The notes beneath the pieces were generated by a model. It saw only the letters and a list, made by a program, of their open reading frames with translations, did no database searches and was not told where the DNA came from. A stretch of DNA of 64,000 nucleotides from Micromonospora echinofusca (GTDB lineage: Bacteria; Actinomycetota; Actinomycetes; Mycobacteriales; Micromonosporaceae): positions 1,691,501-1,755,500 of the forward strand of contig NZ_LT607733.1 in assembly GCF_900091445.1 (NCBI RefSeq), given 5' to 3'. This document shows, in pieces, positions 43,300 through 54,841 of this stretch. The position numbers were made by a program, and so were the translations under genes. Each line of letters opens with the position of its first letter. The first letter of the stretch is position 1.

Positions 43300-45534
43300 A
43301 TGGCCCCACCCCGCCCGCCGCTGTCGCGGCTGTTCACCGTGCTGCTCGCCGGCGTGCTCGCCGGCCTCGTCCTGGCGGTCGCCGCGCTGCCGGGAAACCT
43401 GCTGCTCGGGTTCGCCGCCAAGGCCGCGGTCGGCTCGTACGCGGCGCTGCCCGAGGCGCTGCGCACCCCCGCCACGCCCCAGCGCTCCTACCTCTACGCC
43501 AACGACGGCAAGACGCTGATCACCACGTTCTACGACGTCAACCGCACCGACGTGCCGCTCGACGAGATCGCCCCGGTGATGCGGCAGGCGATCGTGGCGG
43601 CCGAGGACCGGCGCTTCTACGATCACGGCGGGGCCGACCTGCGCGGGCTGCTGCGGGCCGTGGTGTCGAACGTCTCCGGCGGCGGCCAGCAGGGCGGCTC
43701 CACGCTGACCATGCAGTACGTCCGCAACGTGCTCAAGACCGACCCGGGCCGCACCGCCGAGGAGCGCGCCGCGGCCACCGAGCAGACCGTCGGGCGCAAG
43801 ATCCAGGAGATCCGGTACGCCACGGCGTTGGAGCAGCGCCTCAGCAAGGACGAGATCCTCAACCGGTACCTGAACATCGCGTACTTCGGCTCCGGGGCGT
43901 ACGGCATCGCGGCGGCCAGCCAGCGCTACTTCGCCAAGCCCCCGGCGGAGCTGACCCTCGGCGAGGCGGCGCTGCTCGCCGGCCTGGTGCAGTCGCCGGA
44001 GGCGTACAGCCCGATCGACGGCGACGCGGACGCGGCGCTCCAGCGGCGCGGCTACGTGCTCGACTCGATGGTCGACACCGGCGCGATCAGCGCCGAGGAG
44101 GCCGCGCGGGCCCGCGCCGAGAAGCTGACCCTGCGCCCCACCGCCCAGCCCAACGGCTGCACCGCCGTCGCCCAGGGCCACGACGACTGGGGCTTCTTCT
44201 GCGACTACCTGCGGCAGTGGTGGCTCGCGCAGCCCGAGTTCGGGGCCAGCGTCGAGGAGCGCGAGCAGGCGCTGCGCCGGGGCGGCTACACCGTGGTGAC
44301 CTCGCTGGACCCGCAGGTCCAGGCCACCGCGCAGAAGGAGGCCACCCGGGTCTACTCGTACGACAACAAGCGCGCCCTGCCGATCGCCGCCGTCGAGCCG
44401 GGCACCGGCCGGGTCCTGGCGATGGCGGTCAACCGGCACTACAGCCTCGATCCCAACCCCGACGGGCAGGCCAACCACCCCAACACCGTCAACCCGCTGA
44501 TCTCCGGCGGCGACAGCGTGGACGGCTACCAGGCCGGCTCGACGTTCAAGCTCTTCACCATGCTCGCCGCGCTGGAGGCCGGCAAGCCGCTGTCCACCGG
44601 CTTCGACGCGCCCAGCCGGTTGCCCACCCGGTACGCCGCCGAGGGCGAGGGCAGCTGCGACGGCCGATGGTGCCCGGCCAACGCCAACCCGGAGTGGATG
44701 GACGGGTACCGGATGATGTGGGACGGCTTCGGCCGTTCGGTGAACACCTACTTCGTCTGGCTGGCCGAACAGGTCGGGCAGGAGAAGGTGGTCGAGATGG
44801 CCGAGCGCCTCGGCATCACCTTCCGGGCCGACGCCGACGCCACCTTCGCCGAGAACGACGCCGCCGACTGGGGCTCGTTCACCCTGGGCGTGACCGCCAC
44901 CACCCCGCTCGACCTGGCCAACGCGTACGCCACCGTGGCCGCCGAGGGCACCTACTGCGCGCCGCTGCCGGTGGTCTCGGTGACCGCGCCGGACGGCCAG
45001 CGGGTGCCCGTCGGCGACCCGTCCTGCCGGCGGGTGCTCGACGCCGACGTGGCCCGGGCCGCCACCGACGCGGCCCGCTGCCCGGTCGGTCAGCAGTCCA
45101 CGCTCGCGCAGTGCAACGGGGGCACGGCCACCTCCGTGAACCGGATCCTCGACGGCCGGCCGGTTGCCGGCAAGACCGGCAGCTCGGAGCGCAACGCCAC
45201 CGAGACCTTCGTCGGCTTCACCCCGCAGGTCGCGGTCGCCGGCATCGCCGCCAACCCCGACGACCCGACCGACTCGGTGGGCGCGGCGGTGCAGGCGAAG
45301 GTGATCGACGCGGTCGCCCGGGTCATCGGCACCGCCGTCGCCGGCGAGCCGGAGAAGGCCTTCGCCGCCCCGAGCCGGGAGCTGATCGGCGACCCGCGCC
45401 GCCCGGTGGAGCGCCCACCGGTCGAGCAGCGCCGCCCGTCGGAGGAGCGCCGCCCGTCGGAGGAGCGGCGGCCGTCGCCCTCGGACGATCAGCGCCTTTC
45501 CGACCTGCGCCGCTGGCTGGAGCGCCGCGGCTGA
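43300..45534 (+). CDS. Class A penicillin-binding protein (transglycosylase/transpeptidase)
   Basis: A 744-aa membrane-anchored peptidoglycan synthase. One N-terminal helix (LFTVLLAGVLAGLVLAVAAL); the GT51 domain with catalytic E102 in AEDRRFYDHGG and the QGGSTLTMQYVRN motif; the transpeptidase domain with S414xxK417 (GSTFKLF), SVN and K625TG (GKTGSS). ATG 43300 with GGGGA is preferred to the TTG 30 bases upstream. The C-terminal 60 residues are an Arg/Pro/Ser/Glu tail with RRPSEE repeats, unlike the PASTA tails of other class A PBPs. It builds and cross-links cell wall in the periplasm equivalent. Confidence 0.94.
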   Translation: MAPPRPPLSRLFTVLLAGVLAGLVLAVAALPGNLLLGFAAKAAVGSYAALPEALRTPATPQRSYLYANDGKTLITTFYDVNRTDVPLDEIAPVMRQAIVAAEDRRFYDHGGADLRGLLRAVVSNVSGGGQQGGSTLTMQYVRNVLKTDPGRTAEERAAATEQTVGRKIQEIRYATALEQRLSKDEILNRYLNIAYFGSGAYGIAAASQRYFAKPPAELTLGEAALLAGLVQSPEAYSPIDGDADAALQRRGYVLDSMVDTGAISAEEAARARAEKLTLRPTAQPNGCTAVAQGHDDWGFFCDYLRQWWLAQPEFGASVEEREQALRRGGYTVVTSLDPQVQATAQKEATRVYSYDNKRALPIAAVEPGTGRVLAMAVNRHYSLDPNPDGQANHPNTVNPLISGGDSVDGYQAGSTFKLFTMLAALEAGKPLSTGFDAPSRLPTRYAAEGEGSCDGRWCPANANPEWMDGYRMMWDGFGRSVNTYFVWLAEQVGQEKVVEMAERLGITFRADADATFAENDAADWGSFTLGVTATTPLDLANAYATVAAEGTYCAPLPVVSVTAPDGQRVPVGDPSCRRVLDADVARAATDAARCPVGQQSTLAQCNGGTATSVNRILDGRPVAGKTGSSERNATETFVGFTPQVAVAGIAANPDDPTDSVGAAVQAKVIDAVARVIGTAVAGEPEKAFAAPSRELIGDPRRPVERPPVEQRRPSEERRPSEERRPSPSDDQRLSDLRRWLERRG

Positions 45535-45567
45535 CCGACGGGCCGCCGAGCGGCGCCCGCTACCGGA

Positions 45568-46191
45568 TCACGGCCGGTCGGCCCGATACCGGGGCCCCAG
45601 AGCCGTACGCAGCACGCGGTCGAGGGCGGCGCGGACCTCGGCCGGCCCGCCGTCCGCGTCGACGACGGTGAACGAGCCGAACTCCGGCAGCTCCCGGTAG
45701 CCGGCGTCCAGCGCGCGCAGGTAGGGCAGTTCCTCGGTGTCGACGCCCCGGGCCAGCACCCGCTGCTGCGCCAGCTCGGGCGAGACCGCCAGGAAGCAGA
45801 CCACGCCCGGGCGCGGGAAGATCGCGTACGCCAGCCGCGCCAGCCGCCCGCCCCGGTCGCCGCGGACCCGCATCACCACGTACTGGCACCAGGACCACCG
45901 GTCCATCACCGCCGCGCGGCCGGTCAGCCGGGACACCAGCACCGCCCGGGCGATGGCGAGCCAGCGTACGCTCGCCTCGAGCGCCACGTAGCCGGTGCGA
46001 CCGAACAGGTGCGGCCCGTCGCGGCGGCCCAGGGCGTGGGCGAGCCGGTTCCACAGCGGCCGGCCGCCGGGGTTCTCGAAGTAGGTGGCCGGCACCCCCG
46101 CCGCTCGGAGTCGGTCGGCCAGCGCCTTCGCCTGGGTGGTCTTCCCGGCCCCGTCGATGCCGACCAGGGCGATGATCGTCGCTCCGCGCAC
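45568..46191 (-). CDS. Thymidylate-kinase-like P-loop nucleotide kinase
   Basis: A protein of about 207 aa. The P-loop is GIDGAGKTT with a typical TMK opening (IIALVGIDGAGKTTQAKALADRLRAAGVPATYFENPGGRPLWNRLA); DRWSWCQYV corresponds to the DR(Y/W) motif, and YLRALDAGYRELPEFGSFTVVDADG to the C-terminal region. The lid and base-binding region differ from canonical Tmk, so other dNMP or sugar-phosphate kinases are possible. Start GTG 46191 or 46200. It is divergent from the DHFR-like gene and convergent with the PBP gene. Confidence 0.8.
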   Translation of the reverse strand: MRGATIIALVGIDGAGKTTQAKALADRLRAAGVPATYFENPGGRPLWNRLAHALGRRDGPHLFGRTGYVALEASVRWLAIARAVLVSRLTGRAAVMDRWSWCQYVVMRVRGDRGGRLARLAYAIFPRPGVVCFLAVSPELAQQRVLARGVDTEELPYLRALDAGYRELPEFGSFTVVDADGGPAEVRAALDRVLRTALGPRYRADRP

Positions 46192-46333
46192 AAGCGGCAC
46201 GGTAGCGATGCCGGACCAGTCGCCGAAGATCCCCGAAGAAGAGTCGTCCGGGGATGTCAAAGCCGGCGCCGCCGCTCCGACCACCTGGCGAGGACGCCCA
46301 CGAGGGGCGTCGCGACGCCAGCGGGAGCAAGAC

Positions 46334-46897
46334 ATGCGAGAGATCATCTACGGGGTGCACCAGTCGCTCGACGGGTTCATCGAGGGGCCGAACGGCGAGT
46401 TCGACTGGCCGCAGATGGGGGACGAGTTGTCCGCGTACTCGCTGGCGCAGTGCGAGCAGGTCGGCGGGTTCCTCTACGGCCGCCGGGTCTGGGAGCTCAT
46501 GGCCGGTTACTGGCCGCAGGTCGAGTCGATCTCCGAGCACCCGCACGACCTGGCGTTCGCGCCGATCTGGCGGCGTACGCCGAAGGTGGTCGTCTCGCGC
46601 ACCCTCACCGGGGCCGAGCACGGCGCGCAGGTGGTCGGGGGTGCCGACCTCGGCAAGGAGGTCAGCGCGCTCAAGGAGCAGCCGGGCGGCGACCTGCTGC
46701 TCCTCGGCGGCGCCGGGGCCGCCGGCGCGCTGACCGGACTCGACCTGATCGACGAGTACCAGATCTTCGTGCACCCGGTGGTGCTCGGCGGCGGCAAGCC
46801 GGTCTTCGCGCCCAGCGAGCGGATGGGTCTGCGCCTGGTCGACTCGCGGGTCTTCGACGGCCGGTCGGTCCTGCTGCGCTACCGCCGGGAGGGCTGA
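46334..46897 (+). CDS. Dihydrofolate-reductase-like (RibD C-terminal) protein
   Basis: A 187-aa member of the YyaP/RibD-C family: MREIIYGVHQSLDGFIEGPNGEFDWPQMGDEL, GGFLYGRRVWELMAGYWP and LLLLGGAGAAGALTGLDLIDEYQIFVHPVVLGGGKPVF. It resembles dihydrofolate reductases but lacks key folate residues; NADPH-dependent reduction of an unknown substrate is likely. GGGAGC precedes the ATG. It converges with the TPP-enzyme gene, stops only 3 bases apart. Confidence 0.85.
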   Translation: MREIIYGVHQSLDGFIEGPNGEFDWPQMGDELSAYSLAQCEQVGGFLYGRRVWELMAGYWPQVESISEHPHDLAFAPIWRRTPKVVVSRTLTGAEHGAQVVGGADLGKEVSALKEQPGGDLLLLGGAGAAGALTGLDLIDEYQIFVHPVVLGGGKPVFAPSERMGLRLVDSRVFDGRSVLLRYRREG

Positions 46898-46900
46898 CAG

Positions 46901-48784
46901 TCAGCCCCGCCCGCGTCCCGACCGGAGGGTGGCGACCGCCGTGGGCAGGCCCCGCCGGATGATGCCCGCCCAGTCGGTGTCGCCGCGCAGGACGGCGGCG
47001 GCGGTGTTGCGGGCCTGCTCGGCGGTGAAGTGCGGCGGCAGCATCAGCTCGGCCGGGTCGACCAGGGCGTTGACGACCACCGGCCGGTCCGCGCTCAGCG
47101 CCCGCTCCCAGACGCCCGGCACCTGCTCCGGCGCGTCGACCAGCTCGCCGCCCAGGCCCAGCACCTCCGCCCACCGGTGGTAGGCGATGTCGGGCAGCTG
47201 CTGGCTGTCGGGGAACATCGGCGTTCCCTCGCTGGAGCGCTGCTCCCAGCTGACGAAGGCGAGGTCCCGGTTGTTGAGCACCAGCACCACGAACCGCGGG
47301 TCCGACCAGCTCCGCCAGTACTTGGCCACCGTGACCAGCTCGTTGACCCCGTTCATCTGCATCGCGCCGTCGCCGATCAGGGCCACCAGCGGGCGGTCCG
47401 GGTGGGCGAACTTGGCGGCCAGCGCGTACGGCATCGCGCCACCCATCGAGAGCAGGGTGCCGGAGAGGCTGGCCAGCATGCCGGGGCGCACCTGGACGTG
47501 CCGGGCGTACCAGGCGGTCGTGGTGCCGCAGTCGACCGAGATCATCACGTCGTCCGGCAGCCGGTCGCTGAGGGTGGCGAAGAGCAACTGCGGGTTGACC
47601 GGGTCGGCGGACTGCCCGGCCAGCTCCCGCTGCGTACGCCGCCAGGCCGTGGTGGCCTTGCCGATCGTCGCCCGCCAGCGGGTCGGCCCCGGGCCGGGCC
47701 CGAGCTCGCGCAGCAGGGCCCGCAGGGTCGGCCCGGCGTCCCCGGTGAGGTTCACCTCGGTCGGGTACCGCAGCCCCAACTGCGTGCCGTCCCGGTCGAT
47801 CTGCACCGCGCGGGCCCGCCCCTGCGGCGGGTAGAACTCCGAGTAGGGCATGTTGCTGCCCACGATCAGCAGCCGGTCGCACTCGTTCATCAGCTGCCAG
47901 CTGGGCCGGGTGCCGAGCAGGCCGATGGCGCCGGTCACCCACGGCTCCCGGTGGTCGACCGCGGCGAACCCGAGCAGCGCCGCCGCCACCCCCGCGCCGA
48001 GCCGGTCGGCGACGGCGCGGACCTCGTCGACCGCGCCGAGCGCGCCCTGCCCGACGAGCATGGCGACGCGTTCGCCGCCGCCCAGCACCTCGGCGGCCCG
48101 GCGCAGGTCGGCCTCCGGCGGCACCGTGGGGCCGGTGCCGGGCACGTCGCTGGTGCGGTAGTAGCCGTGCGCGTGCGGCGGTTCCGGCACCGCCGGCGCG
48201 CCCTGGATGTCCGACGGCAGCACCAGCGCGGTGACGGTACGCCGCGCCAGTGCCGTGCGGCAGGCCCGGTCGACCAGGTGGCGTACCTGGCTGGGGTGGT
48301 CGAGCTGGGCCAGGAAGGCGGCGGCCACGTCCTTGTAGAGGGCGAGCAGGTCCACCTCCTGGTAGTAGCCGCCGCCCTCGGCGGTGAGCGCGGTGTGCCC
48401 GACCAGGGCGACCACCGGCTGGTGGTCCAGCTTGGCGTCGTACAGGCCGTTGAGCAGGTGGATCGCGCCGGGGCCGCTGGTCACCAGCGCGCAGCCGAGC
48501 GGCCCGCCGCCGTACTTGACGTGGGCCGAGGCCGCGAAGCCGGCGGTCTCCTCGTGCCGGACCTGGACGAACTGCGTCCGTTCCCCGGTGCGCTGCAGCG
48601 CCGAGGTCAGGCCGTTGATGCCGTCGCCGGGATAGCCGAAGTAGCGGCGTACGCCCCAGCCGGCCAGCCGGTGCACGATGTGGTCCGCGACGGTGGCGTC
48701 GCGCGGTAGCGGGCCCAGGTCGACGCGCCGTCCGTCCGGGTGTTCGGCGGCCGGCCCCGGCATGCCCATGGGACGTACGTTCAC
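46901..48784 (-). CDS. Thiamine-diphosphate enzyme, pyruvate oxidase/dehydrogenase type
   Basis: A 627-aa enzyme with the three-domain layout of the PoxB/acetolactate-synthase group: PYR domain (RYFGYPGDGINGLTSALQRTG... RHEETAGFAA, whose conserved Glu activates the cofactor), central domain with a possible FAD/NAD-type fold (RVAMLVGQGALGA), and PP domain with the TPP motif GDGAMQMNGVNELVTVAKYW-to-NNRDLAF (GDG...NN). The start GTG 48784 follows GGAAGGA. It most resembles pyruvate oxidases making acetate and CO2; use of another 2-oxo acid cannot be excluded. Monocistronic, divergent from the methyltransferase. Confidence 0.88.
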   Translation of the reverse strand: MNVRPMGMPGPAAEHPDGRRVDLGPLPRDATVADHIVHRLAGWGVRRYFGYPGDGINGLTSALQRTGERTQFVQVRHEETAGFAASAHVKYGGGPLGCALVTSGPGAIHLLNGLYDAKLDHQPVVALVGHTALTAEGGGYYQEVDLLALYKDVAAAFLAQLDHPSQVRHLVDRACRTALARRTVTALVLPSDIQGAPAVPEPPHAHGYYRTSDVPGTGPTVPPEADLRRAAEVLGGGERVAMLVGQGALGAVDEVRAVADRLGAGVAAALLGFAAVDHREPWVTGAIGLLGTRPSWQLMNECDRLLIVGSNMPYSEFYPPQGRARAVQIDRDGTQLGLRYPTEVNLTGDAGPTLRALLRELGPGPGPTRWRATIGKATTAWRRTQRELAGQSADPVNPQLLFATLSDRLPDDVMISVDCGTTTAWYARHVQVRPGMLASLSGTLLSMGGAMPYALAAKFAHPDRPLVALIGDGAMQMNGVNELVTVAKYWRSWSDPRFVVLVLNNRDLAFVSWEQRSSEGTPMFPDSQQLPDIAYHRWAEVLGLGGELVDAPEQVPGVWERALSADRPVVVNALVDPAELMLPPHFTAEQARNTAAAVLRGDTDWAGIIRRGLPTAVATLRSGRGRG

Positions 48785-48912
48785 CTGGCTGTCCTTCCGT
48801 CGGTCCGACCGCTCCGGCCCGCCATTCCCCTTCTTACCCGGACATAACGCCCCAGGGTGCCCCGGCGTCGGGCGGCCCGGGGCGGCTGCCGCGCGTCCGG
48901 CAGAATCGGCGG

Positions 48913-51233
<2,321 letters not shown>

Positions 51234-51250
51234 GTGACGCCGGACGTTCC

Positions 51251-51280
51251 CCGAGGGCCCCTCGGCGGGAGGGCCCTCGG
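51251..51280. terminator. Bidirectional terminator between argG and the oxidoreductase
   Basis: A perfect 10-bp stem, CCGAGGGCCC (51251-51260) with GGGCCCTCGG (51271-51280), lies between convergent stops. Confidence 0.75.
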
Positions 51281-51295
51281 GCCGCGTCGCTCGTT

Positions 51296-52294
51296 CTACC
51301 CGACCCTGAGGGCCAGCTTCCCGACGTAGTGATCGTTCAGGGCGCGATGCGCGTCCCCAGCCCGCTCCAACGGGAAGGTCCGGGCGACGTGGACCTCGAA
51401 GGGGCTCGCCTCGATGATCGTGTTCAGCCGATCGGTGGCGGTGTGGCTCCGATCCCCGTCGTAGTGGGACAGGGGCGCGCCCGGCGACGTCATCGGCACG
51501 GGCAACACACCGTTCGGCCAGGCGATCCGTCCCGACTTCCTGATCGCGCGGAGGGATCGTTCGGCGACCTCGCCGCCCACGGTGACCAGAGCAGCGTCGA
51601 GCCCGCCCGGTGCGAACTCTAACGCCGCAGCTAGCACGTCGTCTCTGCGACCGTCGACGGCGTCGTCGGCGCCCAGCCGCCGGGCCAGGGCGACCCCGTC
51701 GTCACCGGAGGCCACGGCCAGCACCCGGATGCCGCTGTGCCGCGCCAGCTGCACGGCCATGTGCCCGATACCCCCGCTGGCCCCGAAGACCATGAGCGTC
51801 TCGTCCGGCCGCAGGCCGAGCAGATCGAGACCGCTCAGGGCGGTCAGGGCGTCCCAGGGCATCGCGCCGGCCTGTCCGGTCGGCAGTCGGTCGGGCACGC
51901 GAGCCACGAACTCCGCCTCGACGACGGCGTACTCGGCGTAGGAGCCACCACGCGGCACCGGCATCGTCGCGGCGTAGACCCGCTCGCCCACGTCGAACCG
52001 CGTGACGTTGTGGCCGACCGCGGCCACCGTGCCCGCCGCGTCCCAGCCGAGGACGTAGGGGAAGGTCGACGCGATACCGAAGACGCCGTCGTATTCCCCC
52101 TCCCGCTCGCCCGCGTCCCAGGACCCGACCCCGGCGAACTCCACCCGGATGAGGACGTCGTCGTCGCCGACCTGCGGGAGCGGTATCCGGCGCGACGAGA
52201 GTGCGTCGACTCCGCCGAACCGGTCAAGGACGACCGCGTTCATCTGCGGCACCACGATCGCGCCGCCCGTTGGGCGCTCGACTCTGCTCTCCAT
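51296..52294 (-). CDS. Zinc-free MDR oxidoreductase (quinone-oxidoreductase-like)
   Basis: A 332-aa medium-chain dehydrogenase: N-terminal GroES-like part (AVVLDRFGGVDALSSRRIPLPQVGDDDVLIRVEFAGVGSWDAGEREG... LGWDAAGTVAAVG), then the Rossmann domain with GASGGIGHMAVQLARHSG. The structural and catalytic zinc Cys residues are absent, as in NADPH:quinone oxidoreductases. ATG 52294 with GGGGGG is used; ATG 52243 is a possible shorter start. Divergent from a MarR regulator with two matching operators between them, so it is probably repressed by it and induced by an electrophile or quinone. Confidence 0.9.
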   Translation of the reverse strand: MESRVERPTGGAIVVPQMNAVVLDRFGGVDALSSRRIPLPQVGDDDVLIRVEFAGVGSWDAGEREGEYDGVFGIASTFPYVLGWDAAGTVAAVGHNVTRFDVGERVYAATMPVPRGGSYAEYAVVEAEFVARVPDRLPTGQAGAMPWDALTALSGLDLLGLRPDETLMVFGASGGIGHMAVQLARHSGIRVLAVASGDDGVALARRLGADDAVDGRRDDVLAAALEFAPGGLDAALVTVGGEVAERSLRAIRKSGRIAWPNGVLPVPMTSPGAPLSHYDGDRSHTATDRLNTIIEASPFEVHVARTFPLERAGDAHRALNDHYVGKLALRVG

Positions 52295-52310
52295 CGGCCC
52301 CCCTCGTTTG

Positions 52311-52362
52311 CTTGAGTGCATCAAGGATCATTGGACCACAGGTATTTGAGTGAATCAAATAC
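52311..52362. promoter_or_regulatory. Twin MarR-type operators between divergent genes
   Basis: TTGAGTGCATCAA (52312-52324) and TTGAGTGAATCAA (52346-52358), centres 34 bases apart, both perfect inverted repeats around a 5-base centre; the second is extended to 8-bp arms. They lie between the oxidoreductase and the MarR gene and should bind that regulator. Confidence 0.8.
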
Positions 52363-52380
52363 ATCATCTAGGCTGGGGAC

Positions 52381-52803
52381 ATGGCGCTGCCGAACGGACC
52401 CGTGACCGCCTCGTCCGAGGCCGAGGTCGTCCTGTTCGACCTGGTCGACGTGTACGACCGCGCCTACGAGGCGGCGGCAGTCGAGCTGTCACTCAGCCCG
52501 GCGCAGGCGTGTGTACTCGGGCGGCTCGACGAGCGACGGGGCATGGGCGCCCTGGCCGAGGAACTGGGCTGCGATGCCTCCAACATCACCCAGATCGTCG
52601 TGCGTCTCGAAGCGCTCGGCCTCGTGGCCCGCGAGCCGGATCCCCGGGACCGTCGCGCCCGACTCGTCGGGAGAACCCCCCGGGGAGACGAGGTCAACCA
52701 ACGGTTCGCCGAGGCCTTCACCTTCGCCCGCACGGCGGTCGGACGACTCTCACCCGACGAGCAGGACCAGTTGACGGCGCTGCTGCGCAAGGCGCTGGGC
52801 TGA
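52381..52803 (+). CDS. MarR-family transcriptional regulator
   Basis: A 140-aa winged-helix regulator: ALAEELGCDASNITQIVVRLEALGLVAREPDPRDRRARLVGRTPRG is the DNA-binding HTH and wing (DxRxR), flanked by dimerisation helices. It starts at ATG 52381, only 18 bases after the second operator, and is divergent from the oxidoreductase gene; autoregulation and control of the oxidoreductase are expected. The N-terminal helix differs from MarR-type salicylate binders, so the inducer is unknown. Confidence 0.92.
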   Translation: MALPNGPVTASSEAEVVLFDLVDVYDRAYEAAAVELSLSPAQACVLGRLDERRGMGALAEELGCDASNITQIVVRLEALGLVAREPDPRDRRARLVGRTPRGDEVNQRFAEAFTFARTAVGRLSPDEQDQLTALLRKALG

Positions 52804-52964
52804 CCCGCACCCCGGCCGCACCCGTCACGCTGGAGACGACGCTTCACGCAAGCGGGCCGTACCGGGCCGGGACCGGGCAGCGTGGTCCGATACTGGGTGG
52901 CGCGGGCCGAAACCCGAGCGGCTGTCCGTGCGGAATTGACATCACGGACGGTAGCGTGTCGCCC

Positions 52965-54749
52965 GTGTTTCCTACCGTCCGTGAGGTGCTCGCGCTGGGC
53001 CCCGTCCGCCACGGCGCTCCGCGCCTGGTCGCCGGGGACGCCGGCCTCGACCGCCCGGTGCGCTGGGTGCACGTCACCGAGGTACCCGACATCGCCCCCC
53101 TGCTCAGCGGCGGGGAGCTGGTGCTGACCACCGGCATCGGGTTGCCCGCCGACGACGCCGGGCTGCGCGCGTTCATCGGCGACCTGGCGGACGTCGGCGT
53201 CTCCGGTTTGGTCGTCGAGCTGGGCCGCCGGTACGCCAGCGCGGTGCCCCGGGTGATGGCCGCCGCCGCGCAACGGCGGGGGCTGCCCCTGGTCGAGCTG
53301 CGGCGGGCCACCCCGTTCGTCCGGATAACCGAGGCTGTACACGCGTTGATCGTCGACGCCCAGCTGACCGAACTACGGGCGACGGAGGAGATCCACCAAC
53401 GCTTCACGGAGCTGTCGGTGGAGGGCGCCGGCCCCGGCGAGGTGGTCCGGCAGGCCGCCGAACTCTCCGGCTGCCCGGTGGTGCTGGAGAACCTCTCCCG
53501 GCAGGTGCTCGCGTACGACCCGGCGGGGGAGAGCGCCGAGCTGCTGCTGGACTGCTGGGAGCAGCACTCCCGGCGGATCCGGCCGGCGGGACGGACCGCG
53601 TACGACGCCGACAACGGCTGGCTGGTCACCACCGTCGGCGCCCGGGGGCAGGACTGGGGCCGGCTGCTGCTGCGCTGGCCGGGCGAGGGTGACCTGGCCG
53701 CCGACCGGCGCGGGTTCGAACCGGGCGAGGAGGGCGGCGCGCCCGTCGGCGTCGCCGCGCCGCCGATGGCCCCACCCACCCGGCTGACCATCCTGGTCGA
53801 GCGGGCCGCCTCGACGCTGGCCCTCGGTCGGCTGATCCGGCGCGACGCCGAGGGCCTGGAGCGGCAGATCCACCGTACGCTGCTCACCGCCCTGCTCGAC
53901 CACTCGCTGCCGGTCGACGAGGTGTCCCTGCGGGCCCGGGCGCTCGGCGTGGTGCTGGAGCGCCGGCACCTGGTCGGGGTCATGGTGCGGCATCGCGGCG
54001 ACGACCCGACAGGGGAGGGCGGCCCGCTCGCGGAGCCCGGCCACCCGGCGGAGGCCGGCGCGGCTGGCCCGCAGGCCGGCCCGGCGCGCCTGCGGGACCT
54101 GGCCGAGGCCGTCGGACAGGCGTTGCGCGAGGCGAAGCTGACCGGGCTGACCAGCGCCGTCGACGACCAGGCGGTCGGCGTGCTGCTCGCCCTGCCGGAG
54201 CCGGCGGCCGAGGAACGGGCGTTGGCCGCGTTCGCCACCGCCCTGCGCCGCACCCGTCCGGACGCTCCCGCCCGCTCGAACGGTGCGCCGCCGCAGGGCG
54301 GGGCGGTGCTCGTCGCGGCCGGGTCGGGTGTGGCCGGCCTGCGCGAGGCGCGACGGTCGCTGATCGAGGCCCGGCAGATCGCCGACGCCGCCCGCCGGGA
54401 CCGGCGGGACCTGCCGGTCTTCCGGCTGCCGCACGTGGGGCTGGCGGGGCTGCTGCACCTGCTGCGCGACGAGCCCCGGTTGCAGACCTTCGTCGAGCGG
54501 GAACTCGGCGCGCTGCTCGCCTACGACGCGCAGCACCCCCGGGAGCAGTTGCTCGGCACGCTGCGCGCGTACCTGGAGCAGGGCCGGAACAAGTCGGCGG
54601 CGGCCGGCGCGGCGCACCTGTCCCGGCCGGCGTTCTACGAGCGCCTGGCCCGGATCCGCCGCGTCCTGGACGTGGACCTCGACTCGGTGGAGGCCTGCCT
54701 CTCCCTCCACGTCGCACTCCTGGCCCTGGACGCCATCCGCACCCCCTGA
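52965..54749 (+). CDS. PucR-family transcriptional regulator
   Basis: A 594-aa regulator. An N-terminal PucR domain (TVREVLALGPVRHGAPRLVAGDAGLDRPVRWVHVTEVPDIAPLLSGGELVLTTGIGLP), a central GGDEF-like/CdaR-type region (EERHLVGVM... AVGVLLAL) and the C-terminal PucR HTH (TLRAYLEQGRNKSAAAGAAHLSRPAFYERLARIRRVLDVDLDS). PucR proteins control purine or polyamine/GABA catabolism and are often encoded beside their targets, but here the following genes are murL/murD2, so its target is elsewhere. Starts GTG 52965 or 52956. Between it and the MarR gene there is a TTGACA at 52936 without a good -10. Confidence 0.85.
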   Translation: MFPTVREVLALGPVRHGAPRLVAGDAGLDRPVRWVHVTEVPDIAPLLSGGELVLTTGIGLPADDAGLRAFIGDLADVGVSGLVVELGRRYASAVPRVMAAAAQRRGLPLVELRRATPFVRITEAVHALIVDAQLTELRATEEIHQRFTELSVEGAGPGEVVRQAAELSGCPVVLENLSRQVLAYDPAGESAELLLDCWEQHSRRIRPAGRTAYDADNGWLVTTVGARGQDWGRLLLRWPGEGDLAADRRGFEPGEEGGAPVGVAAPPMAPPTRLTILVERAASTLALGRLIRRDAEGLERQIHRTLLTALLDHSLPVDEVSLRARALGVVLERRHLVGVMVRHRGDDPTGEGGPLAEPGHPAEAGAAGPQAGPARLRDLAEAVGQALREAKLTGLTSAVDDQAVGVLLALPEPAAEERALAAFATALRRTRPDAPARSNGAPPQGGAVLVAAGSGVAGLREARRSLIEARQIADAARRDRRDLPVFRLPHVGLAGLLHLLRDEPRLQTFVERELGALLAYDAQHPREQLLGTLRAYLEQGRNKSAAAGAAHLSRPAFYERLARIRRVLDVDLDSVEACLSLHVALLALDAIRTP

Positions 54750-54762
54750 CCCTCCTTGCCCC

Positions 54763-54823
54763 GTCGACCATGAGGTTGTTGTCGCGACACGCCGAGGCGG
54801 AGCGCAACAACTTCATGATCGAC
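54763..54823. terminator. Bidirectional hairpin terminator (GATCATGAAGTTGTTG type)
   Basis: A 22-bp imperfect stem (GTCGACCATGAGGTTGTTG against CAACAACTTCATGATCGAC) lies between the converging PucR and murL stops; its arm resembles those of the asnB terminator. Confidence 0.75.
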
Positions 54824-54841
54824 GGGCGGGGAGAGGGGCGG

